A stretch of DNA of 64,000 bases, taken from NCBI GenBank assembly GCA_016713665.1, contig JADJOR010000005.1:124001-188000 (forward strand), in the 5' to 3' direction. The stretch's first letter is position 1. Each line of letters opens with the position of its first letter. This document shows positions 16,637 to 25,741 of this stretch, one piece after another. The notes beneath the pieces were generated by a model, which worked only from the letters and a program-made list of their open reading frames with translations, was not told the origin of the DNA and did no database searches. Source of the DNA: Deltaproteobacteria bacterium. GTDB lineage: Bacteria > Myxococcota_A > UBA9160 > UBA4427. The position numbers and the translations under genes are program-made.

Positions 16637-16776
16637 CGCGTTCGTCGCCGCGGCAGCGCCGGCGCGAAACGCCAGGCGAGGAGCACGAAGGCGATCAACG
16701 TCGCGAGGTGGGCGAGGCTGCCCTCGGGCCGCAGGGCGCAGGCGACGATCGCGTGGGCCTGATCGACGGGCGTCAT
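16633..16776 (-). CDS. Small single-pass membrane protein
   Basis: A 47-residue product, MTPVDQAHAIVACALRPEGS followed by one predicted transmembrane helix (LAHLATLIAFVLLAWRFAPA) and a basic tail. The ATG overlaps the stop of the upstream 169-codon gene as ATGA, which is the best support for translation. Function unknown. It could be a chance reading frame. Confidence 0.4.
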   Translation of the reverse strand: MTPVDQAHAIVACALRPEGSLAHLATLIAFVLLAWRFAPALPRRRTR

Positions 16777-17282
16777 GACGTCCCGCCCGGCCCGTGGCCC
16801 CCGCGCTTCGCGGCATTCGAGATCGACTCGACGAGCTCCCCGACGAGCGCCTCCGACGCCACGAGCGAAAGCCGGCGCTCGGGCCACGCATGGGCCCGGA
16901 TCGCGGCCCGCGCGAGCCGCTCCGCTTCGTTCCAGCGCCGGTCCTCGCGCAGCGCCTGCTCGGTCCAGAGCGCCGCCTCCTTCGCGCCGACCATGCCTGC
17001 GAGCTGTCGATCGACGGCCTGAAGCGCCAGCAGCTGGGCCTCGTCGGGCAGGCGCTCCATGCCCTCGACGTAGACCGTGTAGGCGTCGTCGAACTCGACC
17101 ACGACGTTTTCGAGCCGGCCGGGGAGCAGCGCCCGCGGCTTTCCATCCCGCGCGAAGGCCGCCCTCGCCTCCTCGACCTGCACCGACAGCTCGACCAGTA
17201 CCCGCCAGAGGCGCGCTTCGCGCCCCGTCGGCGCGGCCGGCCCGGTCTCGAGCCGGAGGCTTCCACGGTCGACGTGGGCCAT
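16773..17282 (-). CDS. Conserved-looking soluble protein of unknown function
   Basis: A 169-residue alpha-helical soluble protein, not recognised. It starts MAHVDRGSLRLETGPAAPTG and contains charged helices (LWRVLVELSVQVEEARAAFA; AERLARAAIRAHAWPERRLS). No cysteines, signal peptide or membrane segment. It begins five bases after the proper DoxX stop and overlaps the next small gene, so it belongs to a three-gene cluster with DoxX. A one-base error in the DoxX gene makes the two look fused. Confidence 0.6.
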   Translation of the reverse strand: MAHVDRGSLRLETGPAAPTGREARLWRVLVELSVQVEEARAAFARDGKPRALLPGRLENVVVEFDDAYTVYVEGMERLPDEAQLLALQAVDRQLAGMVGAKEAALWTEQALREDRRWNEAERLARAAIRAHAWPERRLSLVASEALVGELVESISNAAKRGGHGPGGTS

Positions 17283-17286
17283 GGAC

Positions 17287-17675
17287 CTAGCTCTTGCCCC
17301 GCGTCCCGTCGAGGCTCCAGATCCCGCGCCGTGGGCGCTGATGAAGAGGAAGACGAAGCAGTAGATCGCGGCGAGCTCGCCGCCGTTCTCGACCGGAAGG
17401 ACCGCCTTCAGGCCGTGGGCCATCCAGTAGGCGGCGGCCATCGTGCCGCTCGCAAGGAAGGCCGACCAGCGCGTGAAGAGACCGATCATGATGAAGATCC
17501 CGCCGAAGAGCTCGATCGGTCCTGCGACCCAGACGATGAACGGCGGTGCGTCGGCCGGCATGCCCGTCGGAAATCCGAGGACCTTCATGGAGCCGTGCCA
17601 GAGGAACAGGAACCCGGCGACGATCCGCATCAGGGCATAGGTCTGGGCGCTGTAGGAAGCCATGAACGACGCCAT
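17287..17675 (-). pseudogene. DoxX family membrane protein, frameshifted near the C-terminus
   Basis: A DoxX-type four-helix membrane protein of about 129 residues: LMRIVAGFLFLWHGSMKVLG, PIELFGGIFIMIGLFTRWSA, and FVFLFISAHGAG. After HGAG (near 17323) the reading frame departs from the family; moving by one base restores IWSLDGTRGKS and a TAG at 17289-17287, which is the standard DoxX ending. A single missing G in GCGGGATC explains it, by sequencing error or true mutation. Without the correction the frame runs into the next gene. The start at 17675 has AGAGGAG seven bases upstream. DoxX proteins are linked to thiosulfate or thiol redox and membrane stress. Confidence 0.8.
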
Positions 17676-17788
17676 CGGATGCTCCTCTTTCGTGGTCTCT
17701 TCGCGCTCTCGTCGCGGTCCGATCGGGCCCTCGCCGCGCTCCCGCTTCGTTCGCCTTGCCGAGCCCCGTCGGATCGTGATCGATTCGC

Positions 17789-19420
17789 TCAGCGACCGAG
17801 CACGTTCATCCGACCGCGGGCCGCGAAGGCCTCGTCGATCTTCTGCCGATCGGCCGCCTCGAGCAGACGGTAGCCCGCGCCCTCCCGGCGCCAGACCGGA
17901 TCGCCGCATTCCCAGCGCTCGTCCCGCAGGACGCGCTTCAGGATCTTGTTGGTCTCGGTCGAGGGCAGCGACTCCGCGATCCGCACATAGCGGGGCACCA
18001 TCTTGGTCCCGAGATCCCGCTGGTCCTCGAGAAAGGCCGCGAACCCCGCCGGATCGAAGCGCGCCCCCGGCCGCAGGATGAGAGCCGCCATGCAGTCGTC
18101 GCCGACGTCGGCATTGGGCACGGCGTAGACCGCCGCGAGCGCCACTTCCGGATGGCGCACGAGGATCCGCTCGATCGGCCCGGCAGCGAGGTTCTCACCG
18201 TCGACCCGCAGCCAGTCCATGTTGCGACCGGCGAAGTAGAAGAAGCCGGCCGCGTCGCGGTAGCCGAGATCGCCGCTCCAGTAGATGCCCTCGCGCGTGC
18301 GCTCCTGGTTGGCCTCGTCGTTGCGCCAGTAGCCCTCGAAGCTCTTCGCCGTCTCGGTGCTCGCGATCTCGCCGATCGCCTCGCTCGCGTTGGCGAGGTG
18401 GCCGTCGGGCCCGAAGCGGGCGCGGGGGCATTCCTGCTTCGTCTCGGGGTCGAGGATCAACGTGCCGGGCGGCGCGACGCCGAGGGATCCGGCGGGCATG
18501 TCCGCCGTCCGCGAGATCGCGATCCCGCCCTCGGTCGAGCCGTAGGAGTCGATGACCTCGCAGCCGAAGCGCTTCGAGAATCGGCCGAGATCGTGGTCGG
18601 CGCCCTCGTTGCCGAAGGCGATGCGGAGCGGGTTGTCGGTGTCGTCGGGACGCTCGGGGGTCGCGAGGATGTAGGTCAGCGGCTTGCCGACGTAGTTGAA
18701 GTAGGTCACGCCGAACTTGCGCACGTCCGGGAGGAACGCGCTCGCCGAGAACTTGCGGCGCATGCTCCAGGTCCCGCCCGCGGCGAGGATCGGCGCGACG
18801 CCCGCCATGTGGGCGTTCGAGTGGAAGAGCGGCATCGCGAGATAGCCCACGTCCTTCGACGTGAGGCCGCGCATCTGGGCGAGGACCTTGCCGGCCATCG
18901 CCGTCCGCATCGACGAGACGATCGCGGCCTTCGGCTCGCCGGTCGTCCCCGACGTGAAGATCAGCATGTAGATCGCGCGCGCATCCGCCTCGACCTTCGG
19001 GAGGGCCGCCCCGGCGAAGGGCGCGAGGGCCTCGTGCCACACCGGCGATGCGACGTCGAAGCGGCGGTTCGCGGGGATGCCGAGATCGAGGCCCGCGAGC
19101 AGCTCCGCATGGCGATCTTCGGTGACGAGGATCTGGCAGTCCGTATGCCGGATGTCGCGCTCGAGGCCGGCGCCGCGGCGGGTCGGATTGATGCCGACGA
19201 CGGTCGCGCCGACGAGGCTCGCTGCGCCGGTCAGGAAGAGATACTCGGGCACGTTCTCGAGCAGCACGCCGACGTGGAAGGGCCCGGGCCGCCGCCACGC
19301 GAGCAGCGCCTCGGCCCGCTCGCAGCAGCCCTGGTAGTACTCGCGCCAGCTATAGCGCTGGTCCTCGAAGAGGAGCGCCGGGGCATCGTCCGTGGCGCGG
19401 GCCAGAAGCAGATCGCGCAT
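17789..19420 (-). CDS. Fatty-acid/steroid acyl-CoA ligase (AMP-binding, FadD17-like)
   Basis: A 543-residue adenylate-forming ligase that activates a carboxylate with ATP and CoA. The P-loop is IFTSGTTGEPKAAIVSS, the A5 motif YGSTEGGIAIS, and the A7 motif YWSGDLGYRDAAGFFYFAGR; the C-terminal domain has SLPSTETNKILKR with the catalytic Lys. The segment GATVVGINPTRRGAGLERDI with HTDCQ resembles mycobacterial FadD17-type and FATP-like ligases for long-chain or side-chain steroid acids. It starts two bases after the stop of the SDR upstream, so they are co-expressed. Confidence 0.9.
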   Translation of the reverse strand: MRDLLLARATDDAPALLFEDQRYSWREYYQGCCERAEALLAWRRPGPFHVGVLLENVPEYLFLTGAASLVGATVVGINPTRRGAGLERDIRHTDCQILVTEDRHAELLAGLDLGIPANRRFDVASPVWHEALAPFAGAALPKVEADARAIYMLIFTSGTTGEPKAAIVSSMRTAMAGKVLAQMRGLTSKDVGYLAMPLFHSNAHMAGVAPILAAGGTWSMRRKFSASAFLPDVRKFGVTYFNYVGKPLTYILATPERPDDTDNPLRIAFGNEGADHDLGRFSKRFGCEVIDSYGSTEGGIAISRTADMPAGSLGVAPPGTLILDPETKQECPRARFGPDGHLANASEAIGEIASTETAKSFEGYWRNDEANQERTREGIYWSGDLGYRDAAGFFYFAGRNMDWLRVDGENLAAGPIERILVRHPEVALAAVYAVPNADVGDDCMAALILRPGARFDPAGFAAFLEDQRDLGTKMVPRYVRIAESLPSTETNKILKRVLRDERWECGDPVWRREGAGYRLLEAADRQKIDEAFAARGRMNVLGR

Positions 19421-19422
19421 CG

Positions 19423-20304
19423 TCACGACGAGCGGCCCTCCGTGTGCCGGGCGAGATTCTCGAGCCCTTCGACGACGGCGAGGCCCGCGTACGGGTTCGT
19501 CGGATTGCGATCGGCCTCGATGTCGGCGGCGCGGACGACGAGGGCCTTCTTCGTCGTGTCGTGGGTGAAGATCCAGAAGCGGTTCGCGCGCATCGCGTCG
19601 ACGATGTCGCCGGCGACCTTGTCCGGCGGAATGCCGAGGGCCGAGATCGCCTCGCGCAGAGGGGCCATCGTCGCCGTCTGCGAGGGCTTCATCGACGCCC
19701 CGTCGTCGCGGTTTCGCTCGGAGTGGAAGATCTTCGTGCGCACGAGGTTCGGGCAGAGGCAGTGGACCGAGACGCCTGTCCCCTCGAGCTCGCGGTAGAG
19801 GGACTCGGAGAGGCCGACGACGGCGTGTTTGGTCGCGGTGTACATGCCGAGCATCGCGCTCGAGACGTGGCCGGCCTCGGAGGCGGTGTTGATGATGTGG
19901 CCCTCGCCCTGCTGCTTCAGGATCGGACCGAAGGCGAGCACGCCGTAGGCGACGCCGAGGACGTTCACGTCGACGATCCAGCGCCAGTCGGCGGGCGTCG
20001 TGTCGAGCATCGGACCCGCCGGACCGACGCCGGCGTTGTTGAAGACGACGTGGACCGCGCCGTAATGCGCGAGCGTCCGCTTCGCGAGGGCATCGACCTC
20101 GTCGGGATCGCGCACGTCGCAGACGACGGGGAGGACGTCGCCGCCTGCGGCCGAGAGCCGGCCGGCCTCGCGCTCGAGGCTCCCCTTCTCGACGTCGGCC
20201 ATCACGACCTTCATGCCCTCGCGCAGGAAGCGCTCGGTCGCGCCGAGTCCGATCCCGCTCGCCGCCCCGGTCACGACCGCGACACGACCCTTGAAATCCT
20301 GCAT
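19423..20304 (-). CDS. SDR family NAD(P)-dependent oxidoreductase
   Basis: A 293-residue classical SDR beginning MQDFKGRVAVVTGAASGIGL. It carries the TGxxxGxG cofactor motif, NNAGVGPAG, the catalytic Ser in IINTASEAG and Tyr-Thr-Ala-Thr-Lys in GMYTATKHAVV. The C-terminal extension WIFTHDTTKKALVVRAADIE is typical of SDRs found with acyl-CoA ligases in lipid or steroid clusters. It is the first gene of a two-gene unit with the ligase. The ATG follows GGGGAGAAACCG. Confidence 0.88.
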   Translation of the reverse strand: MQDFKGRVAVVTGAASGIGLGATERFLREGMKVVMADVEKGSLEREAGRLSAAGGDVLPVVCDVRDPDEVDALAKRTLAHYGAVHVVFNNAGVGPAGPMLDTTPADWRWIVDVNVLGVAYGVLAFGPILKQQGEGHIINTASEAGHVSSAMLGMYTATKHAVVGLSESLYRELEGTGVSVHCLCPNLVRTKIFHSERNRDDGASMKPSQTATMAPLREAISALGIPPDKVAGDIVDAMRANRFWIFTHDTTKKALVVRAADIEADRNPTNPYAGLAVVEGLENLARHTEGRSS

Positions 20305-20450
20305 CGGTTTCTCCCCGCCGCCGGCGAGCAAACGCATCCCGGACCGCGCATCGGCGGTCGAACCGGCGCGCACGCGGCTCTGACGTCGGCCTGCGCAGTC
20401 TAGCGACAAACACGGTGCGGGTTGCAAGCCCGGCGCTCTGGGAGAACGCG

Positions 20451-23400
20451 CTACGCGACCCGACGCCGTCGTGCGAAGGAATACGAAAGCACGATTGCCG
20501 TCATGAGTCCCAGACCGACCCCCGGCTCCGGAACCGTCCGGATATCGCCGTTTGCGGCGCGTCCCTGCAGCCGAAACCACGGTCCGATCCGAACGGTCGG
20601 CTGGATGCCGACCTGCGTCGAGGAGTACTCCGCGTAGTGGATCCGCGCCCGCCAGGCATAGCTCGTGTTGCTCGCCAGTCCCGTGACCGTCTCCGCCAGC
20701 ACTGCACCGCTGGTTCCGAGGTCGATCCAGACGGGAGAAATCCGTTCATGACACACGACGGCCCCGAACGACACGCCCGCCGGACAGACCTCGATCTCGA
20801 GCTTCGCGCGCTCCCGGCCGCGCGGACTTCGCGCGAGCAGCTCGACCTCGAATCGATCGGGCGCGTGGGCCGAGCCACCGGCCTGGACGGGAATCCCGCT
20901 CGCGTCGCCCCGCCGCTGTTGCGCCAGCACGGGATCGCCGCGCCAGTTCTGCAAAAGCACGAACACGGCCCCTTCGTCGGTCTCGGCGGTCGGATCGCCG
21001 GACTCGAAGGTCGGTGCCCCCGCGATCAGATCCCCGGTGCCATCCCCATTCACGTCGCCTGCAGAGGCCACGCTCCAACCCCACGATCCGCCCCCCACGT
21101 CCAATCCGTACTTGCGCGGCGTGGTCTCGGCATTCCCATCCGGAATGCCTTCGCTGGATCCGAGCAGGACGTAGATCGCCCCCTGTCCGTTGATGGCGGA
21201 CTCGCTCGGTGCGCCGACGACGACGTCGCCGTATCCGTCCCGATTGACGTCACCCGCGGAAGCGACGCTCGCGCCCAGATGATCGAGGGCATGACTCGAT
21301 TCGAAGCGGGTCGCGGCCGTCTCCGGGCTGCCATTCGAGAGGCCCGTCGACGATCCCTCGAAGAGGAATGCGGCTCCGGTCCTGGATGCCGCCCCATCGT
21401 AGTCGGGAGCCCCGATGATCACGTCGTCGAACCCGTCGGCGTTCACGTCGCCCGCGGAGGCCACGCTCGCGCGACTTCCCAATGCCGCCGACGTGCGATT
21501 GCCGACGAAGCGCGCGTGGGCGGTCACGGAGGTCTGATTCCCGATTCCCGTCGGCGATCCCAGGAACACGAAGGCGGCGCCTTCATCCGTAAAGCCAAAA
21601 TCGAATCGAGGCGCCCCGACGATCACATCGCCATAGCCGTCTCCATTCACATCGCCGGCCGACCCGACGCTGGCCCCCATGCGGGCCGACACCTGGTCGG
21701 ACTCGAGTCGCCCATTGGAAGAAGTCGGATTCCGGTCGCTGAGCGGCGGGCCGCCGTGGTACACGAACGCTGCCCCTTCGTCGGACTCGCCCGAGTCGTA
21801 GAAGGGCGCCCCGACGATGACGTCGCCGTAGCCATCGCCGTTCACGTCGCCCGCCGACGCGACCATGGAACCCATGCGCGCGAGCGACTGAACGCTTTCG
21901 AATCGAACGGCGGCGGAATCGGGGTCTCCGTTGCCCATCCCGGCCGGCGATCCCAGATACAGGAACGCATAGCCTTCGTCCCCGGGCCCGAAATCGTAGA
22001 AGGGTGCGCCCACGACGACGTCCCCGTAACCGTCTCCGTTGTAATCCCCCGCCGAGGCGACGGACTCGCCCATGCGAGCGAAGATCTGGTTCGACTCGAA
22101 GCGAGCGTGTGCCGTCAGGACGGGGGTAGCCGGCTCCAGAGCGAGGCCGAGCGTCACTGGACCGAGAAACAGGAATGCCGCGCCCTCATCGACCTCTCCC
22201 GCGTCGAACGCGGGCGCGCCGACGATCACGTCGCCATAGCCGTCCCCATTCACGTCACCGGCCGAAGCCACGCTCCATCCGAGCTCCGCATCCACCTGGT
22301 CGGCCTCGAAGCGCGATCGACGATCGAGCGGGAACTCGGACTGGTCGAACCAGAACGCGCCGCCGTGATACACGAAGGCCGCGCCCTCGTCACTCTGTCC
22401 GCCGTCCCACAGCTCGGCCCCGACGATCAGGTCGTCGAAGCCATCTCCGTCCACGTCCCCTGCCGAGGCCACGGAATTCCCCATCCTCGCGCCGGCCTGA
22501 TTCGATTCCACCAATCGGTATCGGTTGAAGGGATGAATGCCCGACGCGCCGCCGCTCACGACGATGAAGGCTCCCTCGTCGACGAGCAGGCCGTTGGGGA
22601 AATAGCTCCGGGCTCCGACGATCAGATCCCCGAAGCCGTCTCCATTCAGATCGCCCGCTGAAGCGACACTGCTCCCGAATGCCGCCCCGGGCGGACCCGG
22701 CAGAAACATGGGATCCAATACCGTGCCATCGGCCGTGAGCGGATTCCCATCGGTGAGACCCGTACTGCTTCCGTGGAAGACGAAGGCCTCCCCTTCGTTC
22801 GAATTGGTCTGCAGCCTGTCGTAACCGGGCGCACCGACGACGACATCGGCGTATCCGTCGCCGTTGACGTCGCCCGCCGACGAGACGCTGAAGCCCAGCG
22901 ATGCATTGACCTGATCCGACTCCAGCTGGGCGTGCGCCGTCGCCGGGGTCCCGTTCGGGATGCCCGATGCCGAGCCCAGGAAGACGAATGCCGCACCCTC
23001 GCCGCCCTGTCCGGCGGTGTAGAGAGGCGCGCCGACGATCACGTCGTCGTAACCGTCCGCATTGACGTCGCCTGCCGATGCGACGCTCTGCCCCATCACG
23101 GAGCCACCGATGAATCCACCCTGGTCCGAGCTGAGTCGGGCGTGGGCCGTGGCCGTCGTCGCGTCGGCGATTCCCGCGGCCGATCCCAGATAGACGAACG
23201 CAGCGCCTTCGTTGATGATGACGGCATTATATCCGGGCGCGCCGACGATCACGTCGTCGAAGCCGTCCCCATTCACGTCCCCCGCCGACGCGACGCTGGT
23301 TCCCAATCCGGATTCGTCGAAGTCGTGGATGACGATCCGGGCGGCAGCCGTCGCAGGGCTTCCGTCTGCGATGCCCGTCTCGGAGCCCAGGAAGACGAAA

Positions 23401-24599
23401 GCGGCGCCGGATCCACCCGATACCGGGGCGTACGCCGACGACCCGACGATGACGTCGCCATAACCATCTCCGTTGACGTCGCCGGCGGCGGCCACGCTGG
23501 CGCCGAACAGTGGCGTCAGGAAGGGAACGCCTTGATTCGAGCTCAGCTGGGCGTGGGCATTGGCAGGACTCCCATCGCCGAGCCCCGCCGCCGAGCCCAG
23601 GAAGACGAAAGCGGCGCCGATGCCGCTCGATCCTCCGTCGTAGTTGCGCGCCCCGACGATCACGTCGTCGAAGCCGTCGCCGTTGACGTCGCCGGCCGAG
23701 CTGACGCTGGACCCCATGAATGCCGAAGCCAGATCCGCGGAGATCTGACCATCATCGGTCGATTCGAGCAGCGGGTCGATCACGATCGGGTAGGTCGCCC
23801 CTGCGTCATCCACGACGAGACGAATCCGATCCGCGCTCGGCACTTCGAAACGGGCCGCGAGAGCGACTCCTCGGGCGTCGACCACGGCGAGCTTTCCATA
23901 CTCGAACGCGCGCCCGGCGTCACTCGCGAGGCGCACCGACTCGCCGCGCAAACTGGCTCGCGCGCCCGACACGGCGAGCTCGAGCACGAGGTCGGCGGTC
24001 TGACGATCGCGTCGGGCGCGGTCGCTCGTCGGACCGGGCTTCGTCGCATGCGTCGCTGCGGTGGGCCGTTCGGACAGCGTGAACCCCTGCTCGAGACCGG
24101 CATCCGAGTTCACGAACCACTCGACGAGGCCGAGCTCGGGTCGCGCGATCTCGATCCGTGCCTCGACGACTTCGACTTCCCCGGACGGCACGGGAGTCAG
24201 CGCTTCACCCCGCCCAAGGCCCACGAGCCCGAGCGCCAACAACTTCGGGCTTCCCGCCGCCGTGCGATCGTCGACCCGAACCCCGTTCGGCTCGAAGCGA
24301 CTTCGCAGTCCGTGTCGGCGGTTGGGCGCCTGAATGCCCGCGTCCCCCTCGCTCGCCCAGTATTCCCGGGCCGCGATATGAGACCGGGCGGCGGAAAGGA
24401 AATCGGGAGCCGGGGTCGGTTCATTGCCGCCCGAGCCGACGACGCTTCGGCGGGCCGCCGCTCGGGGATCGCCGGCTGCGTGCCATGAACCGATCGCGTC
24501 GCCTCCCGGGTCGTCCCCCGGTCCCGACTGCGGACCGGTCGACACGAGGAAATGGATTGCGGCAACCCCGACGACGGAGACGAGAGCCCTTCGAATCAT
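20451..24599 (-). CDS. Giant exported FG-GAP repeat protein with PEP-CTERM tail
   Basis: A 1382-residue extracellular protein. A signal-like N-terminus (MIRRALVSVVGVAAIHFLVS) leads to about 290 residues of unassigned sequence, then 14 FG-GAP/integrin-alpha-like repeats (about residues 295-1200). Each is built on SAGDVNGDGYGDVIVGAP, with a DxNxDG calcium-binding turn, and alternates with GAAFVFLGS-type strands; this predicts two beta-propellers. A fibronectin-like region follows (LASNTSYAWRARIHYAEYSS), and the protein ends with VPEPG, a hydrophobic helix and RRRR, the PEP-CTERM signal cut by exosortase. It starts at the ATG at 24599 (AAGGAGG upstream) rather than a TTG at 24608. A surface or matrix adhesion role is inferred; no exosortase gene is in the window. 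Confidence 0.88.
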   Translation of the reverse strand: MIRRALVSVVGVAAIHFLVSTGPQSGPGDDPGGDAIGSWHAAGDPRAAARRSVVGSGGNEPTPAPDFLSAARSHIAAREYWASEGDAGIQAPNRRHGLRSRFEPNGVRVDDRTAAGSPKLLALGLVGLGRGEALTPVPSGEVEVVEARIEIARPELGLVEWFVNSDAGLEQGFTLSERPTAATHATKPGPTSDRARRDRQTADLVLELAVSGARASLRGESVRLASDAGRAFEYGKLAVVDARGVALAARFEVPSADRIRLVVDDAGATYPIVIDPLLESTDDGQISADLASAFMGSSVSSAGDVNGDGFDDVIVGARNYDGGSSGIGAAFVFLGSAAGLGDGSPANAHAQLSSNQGVPFLTPLFGASVAAAGDVNGDGYGDVIVGSSAYAPVSGGSGAAFVFLGSETGIADGSPATAAARIVIHDFDESGLGTSVASAGDVNGDGFDDVIVGAPGYNAVIINEGAAFVYLGSAAGIADATTATAHARLSSDQGGFIGGSVMGQSVASAGDVNADGYDDVIVGAPLYTAGQGGEGAAFVFLGSASGIPNGTPATAHAQLESDQVNASLGFSVSSAGDVNGDGYADVVVGAPGYDRLQTNSNEGEAFVFHGSSTGLTDGNPLTADGTVLDPMFLPGPPGAAFGSSVASAGDLNGDGFGDLIVGARSYFPNGLLVDEGAFIVVSGGASGIHPFNRYRLVESNQAGARMGNSVASAGDVDGDGFDDLIVGAELWDGGQSDEGAAFVYHGGAFWFDQSEFPLDRRSRFEADQVDAELGWSVASAGDVNGDGYGDVIVGAPAFDAGEVDEGAAFLFLGPVTLGLALEPATPVLTAHARFESNQIFARMGESVASAGDYNGDGYGDVVVGAPFYDFGPGDEGYAFLYLGSPAGMGNGDPDSAAVRFESVQSLARMGSMVASAGDVNGDGYGDVIVGAPFYDSGESDEGAAFVYHGGPPLSDRNPTSSNGRLESDQVSARMGASVGSAGDVNGDGYGDVIVGAPRFDFGFTDEGAAFVFLGSPTGIGNQTSVTAHARFVGNRTSAALGSRASVASAGDVNADGFDDVIIGAPDYDGAASRTGAAFLFEGSSTGLSNGSPETAATRFESSHALDHLGASVASAGDVNRDGYGDVVVGAPSESAINGQGAIYVLLGSSEGIPDGNAETTPRKYGLDVGGGSWGWSVASAGDVNGDGTGDLIAGAPTFESGDPTAETDEGAVFVLLQNWRGDPVLAQQRRGDASGIPVQAGGSAHAPDRFEVELLARSPRGRERAKLEIEVCPAGVSFGAVVCHERISPVWIDLGTSGAVLAETVTGLASNTSYAWRARIHYAEYSSTQVGIQPTVRIGPWFRLQGRAANGDIRTVPEPGVGLGLMTAIVLSYSFARRRRVA

Positions 24600-24944
24600 C
24601 GCGCGCAACCTCCTTGACTCGAGGACCTCCCCGGCAGATTTCGATCTTATGACCTCGCCCCCAGATTCGTTCTTACCATTCGGTGATCATTCGCAGGGAC
24701 CGACCGGTCGGCGATCCCCTCGGGAGGAGGCCGAAAACAATCCTGTCCGAGCCCACTCCCTTCGGATCCAATCCCCCCGCTCGAACTTTCGGCCGCCCAT
24801 TCGACCCGGCGACGATCGAGCGATCGCGCTGCGCACGGGTCCTCGATTCCCTCCGGTCGCCTTCGCGAACCGCTCCTGCCCCGCCCTTCGCTCGGGCTCG
24901 TCGATGCGATCTACCAATCGATCTCGAGCGGCTAGTATCGCGCC
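24600..24944. other. Divergent intergenic region, no gene seen
   Basis: 345 bases between the divergent FG-GAP gene and the SDR at 24945. It is less GC-rich near the FG-GAP side (around 24630-24700), which would suit promoters. I found no convincing reading frame, and only a 12-base palindrome CCGACCGGTCGG near 24699-24710 that might bind a regulator. Confidence 0.5.
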
Positions 24945-25733
24945 ATGGCAATCCTCGACCGTTTCCGAATCGACGACAAAGTGGCTCTCGTGACCGGCGC
25001 AGGCCGCGGCATCGGCCGCGCGACCGCCCTCGCTCTCGCGGAATGCGGCGCCGACGTGGCGCTCGCAGCGCGCAGCCGCGACCAGCTCGAGGCCGTGGCC
25101 GCGGAGGTCCGCAAGCTCGGGCGGCGCGCGCTGGTCGTCGAGTGCAATGCCGCGGTGACCGCGAATCTCGACGCCTTCGTCGCACGGGCGATGGACGAAT
25201 TCGGCCGCATCGACATCGTGATCAACAACGTCGGCGGCTCGATGCCGAAGCCCTTCCTCGACACGACCGAGAAGGAGTTCAGCGGCGCGTTCCACTTCAA
25301 CGTGACGACGGCCTTCGCGCTCTCGAAGGCGGCGGTGCCCCACATGCAGGCGCGCGGCGGCGCGATCGTCAACATCTCGTCGTCGATCGGCCAGATGAAG
25401 GGAAAGGGCTTCGCGGCCTACGGAACGGCCAAGGGCGCCATGAGCCACTTCACGCGTCTCCTCTCCGAAGACCTCGCCCCGAAGATCCGCGTCAACGCGA
25501 TCGCCGTCGGCTCGACCGCGACCTCCGCCCTCGAATCCGTGCTGACGAATCCGGTCGTGCGCAAGGCGATGGTCGAATCGACGCCGCTGCGGCGCCTCGG
25601 CGAGCCCGAGGACATCGCCCTCGGCGCGCTCTATCTCGCGTCGCCGGCGAGCGCCTTCGTGACCGGGACCGTCATGGAGATCCACGGCGGGATCTCGAGC
25701 GCGAACCTCGATCTCGCGCTCGCGGGGCTCTGA
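24945..25733 (+). CDS. SDR family NAD(P)-dependent oxidoreductase (3-oxoacyl-ACP reductase-like)
   Basis: A 262-residue classical SDR: VALVTGAGRGIGRATALALA, NNVGGSMPKP (Asn-Asn-x-Gly active-site loop), Ser in VNISSSIGQM and Tyr-Gly-Thr-Ala-Lys in AAYGTAKGAM. The C-terminus, PEDIALGALYLASPASAFVT then G-containing IHGGIS, is that of FabG-like or 7-alpha-hydroxysteroid dehydrogenase-like enzymes. It is followed on the same strand, eight bases later, by the epoxide hydrolase, so a diol or alcohol product could be oxidised in the same pathway. This link is inferred. Confidence 0.9.
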   Translation: MAILDRFRIDDKVALVTGAGRGIGRATALALAECGADVALAARSRDQLEAVAAEVRKLGRRALVVECNAAVTANLDAFVARAMDEFGRIDIVINNVGGSMPKPFLDTTEKEFSGAFHFNVTTAFALSKAAVPHMQARGGAIVNISSSIGQMKGKGFAAYGTAKGAMSHFTRLLSEDLAPKIRVNAIAVGSTATSALESVLTNPVVRKAMVESTPLRRLGEPEDIALGALYLASPASAFVTGTVMEIHGGISSANLDLALAGL

Positions 25734-25741
25734 GGCGGGCG

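Noticed and set aside
16773..17909. A DoxX-unknown fusion protein of 378 residues.
   Set aside because: The proper DoxX end is one frame away with its own stop, and the next gene has its own ATG; the fusion is made by a one-base shift.
20451..24599. CRISPR-like or satellite repeat array because of the regular DNA repetition.
   Set aside because: The repetition is coding, with FG-GAP protein repeats of varying DNA sequence and no spacers.
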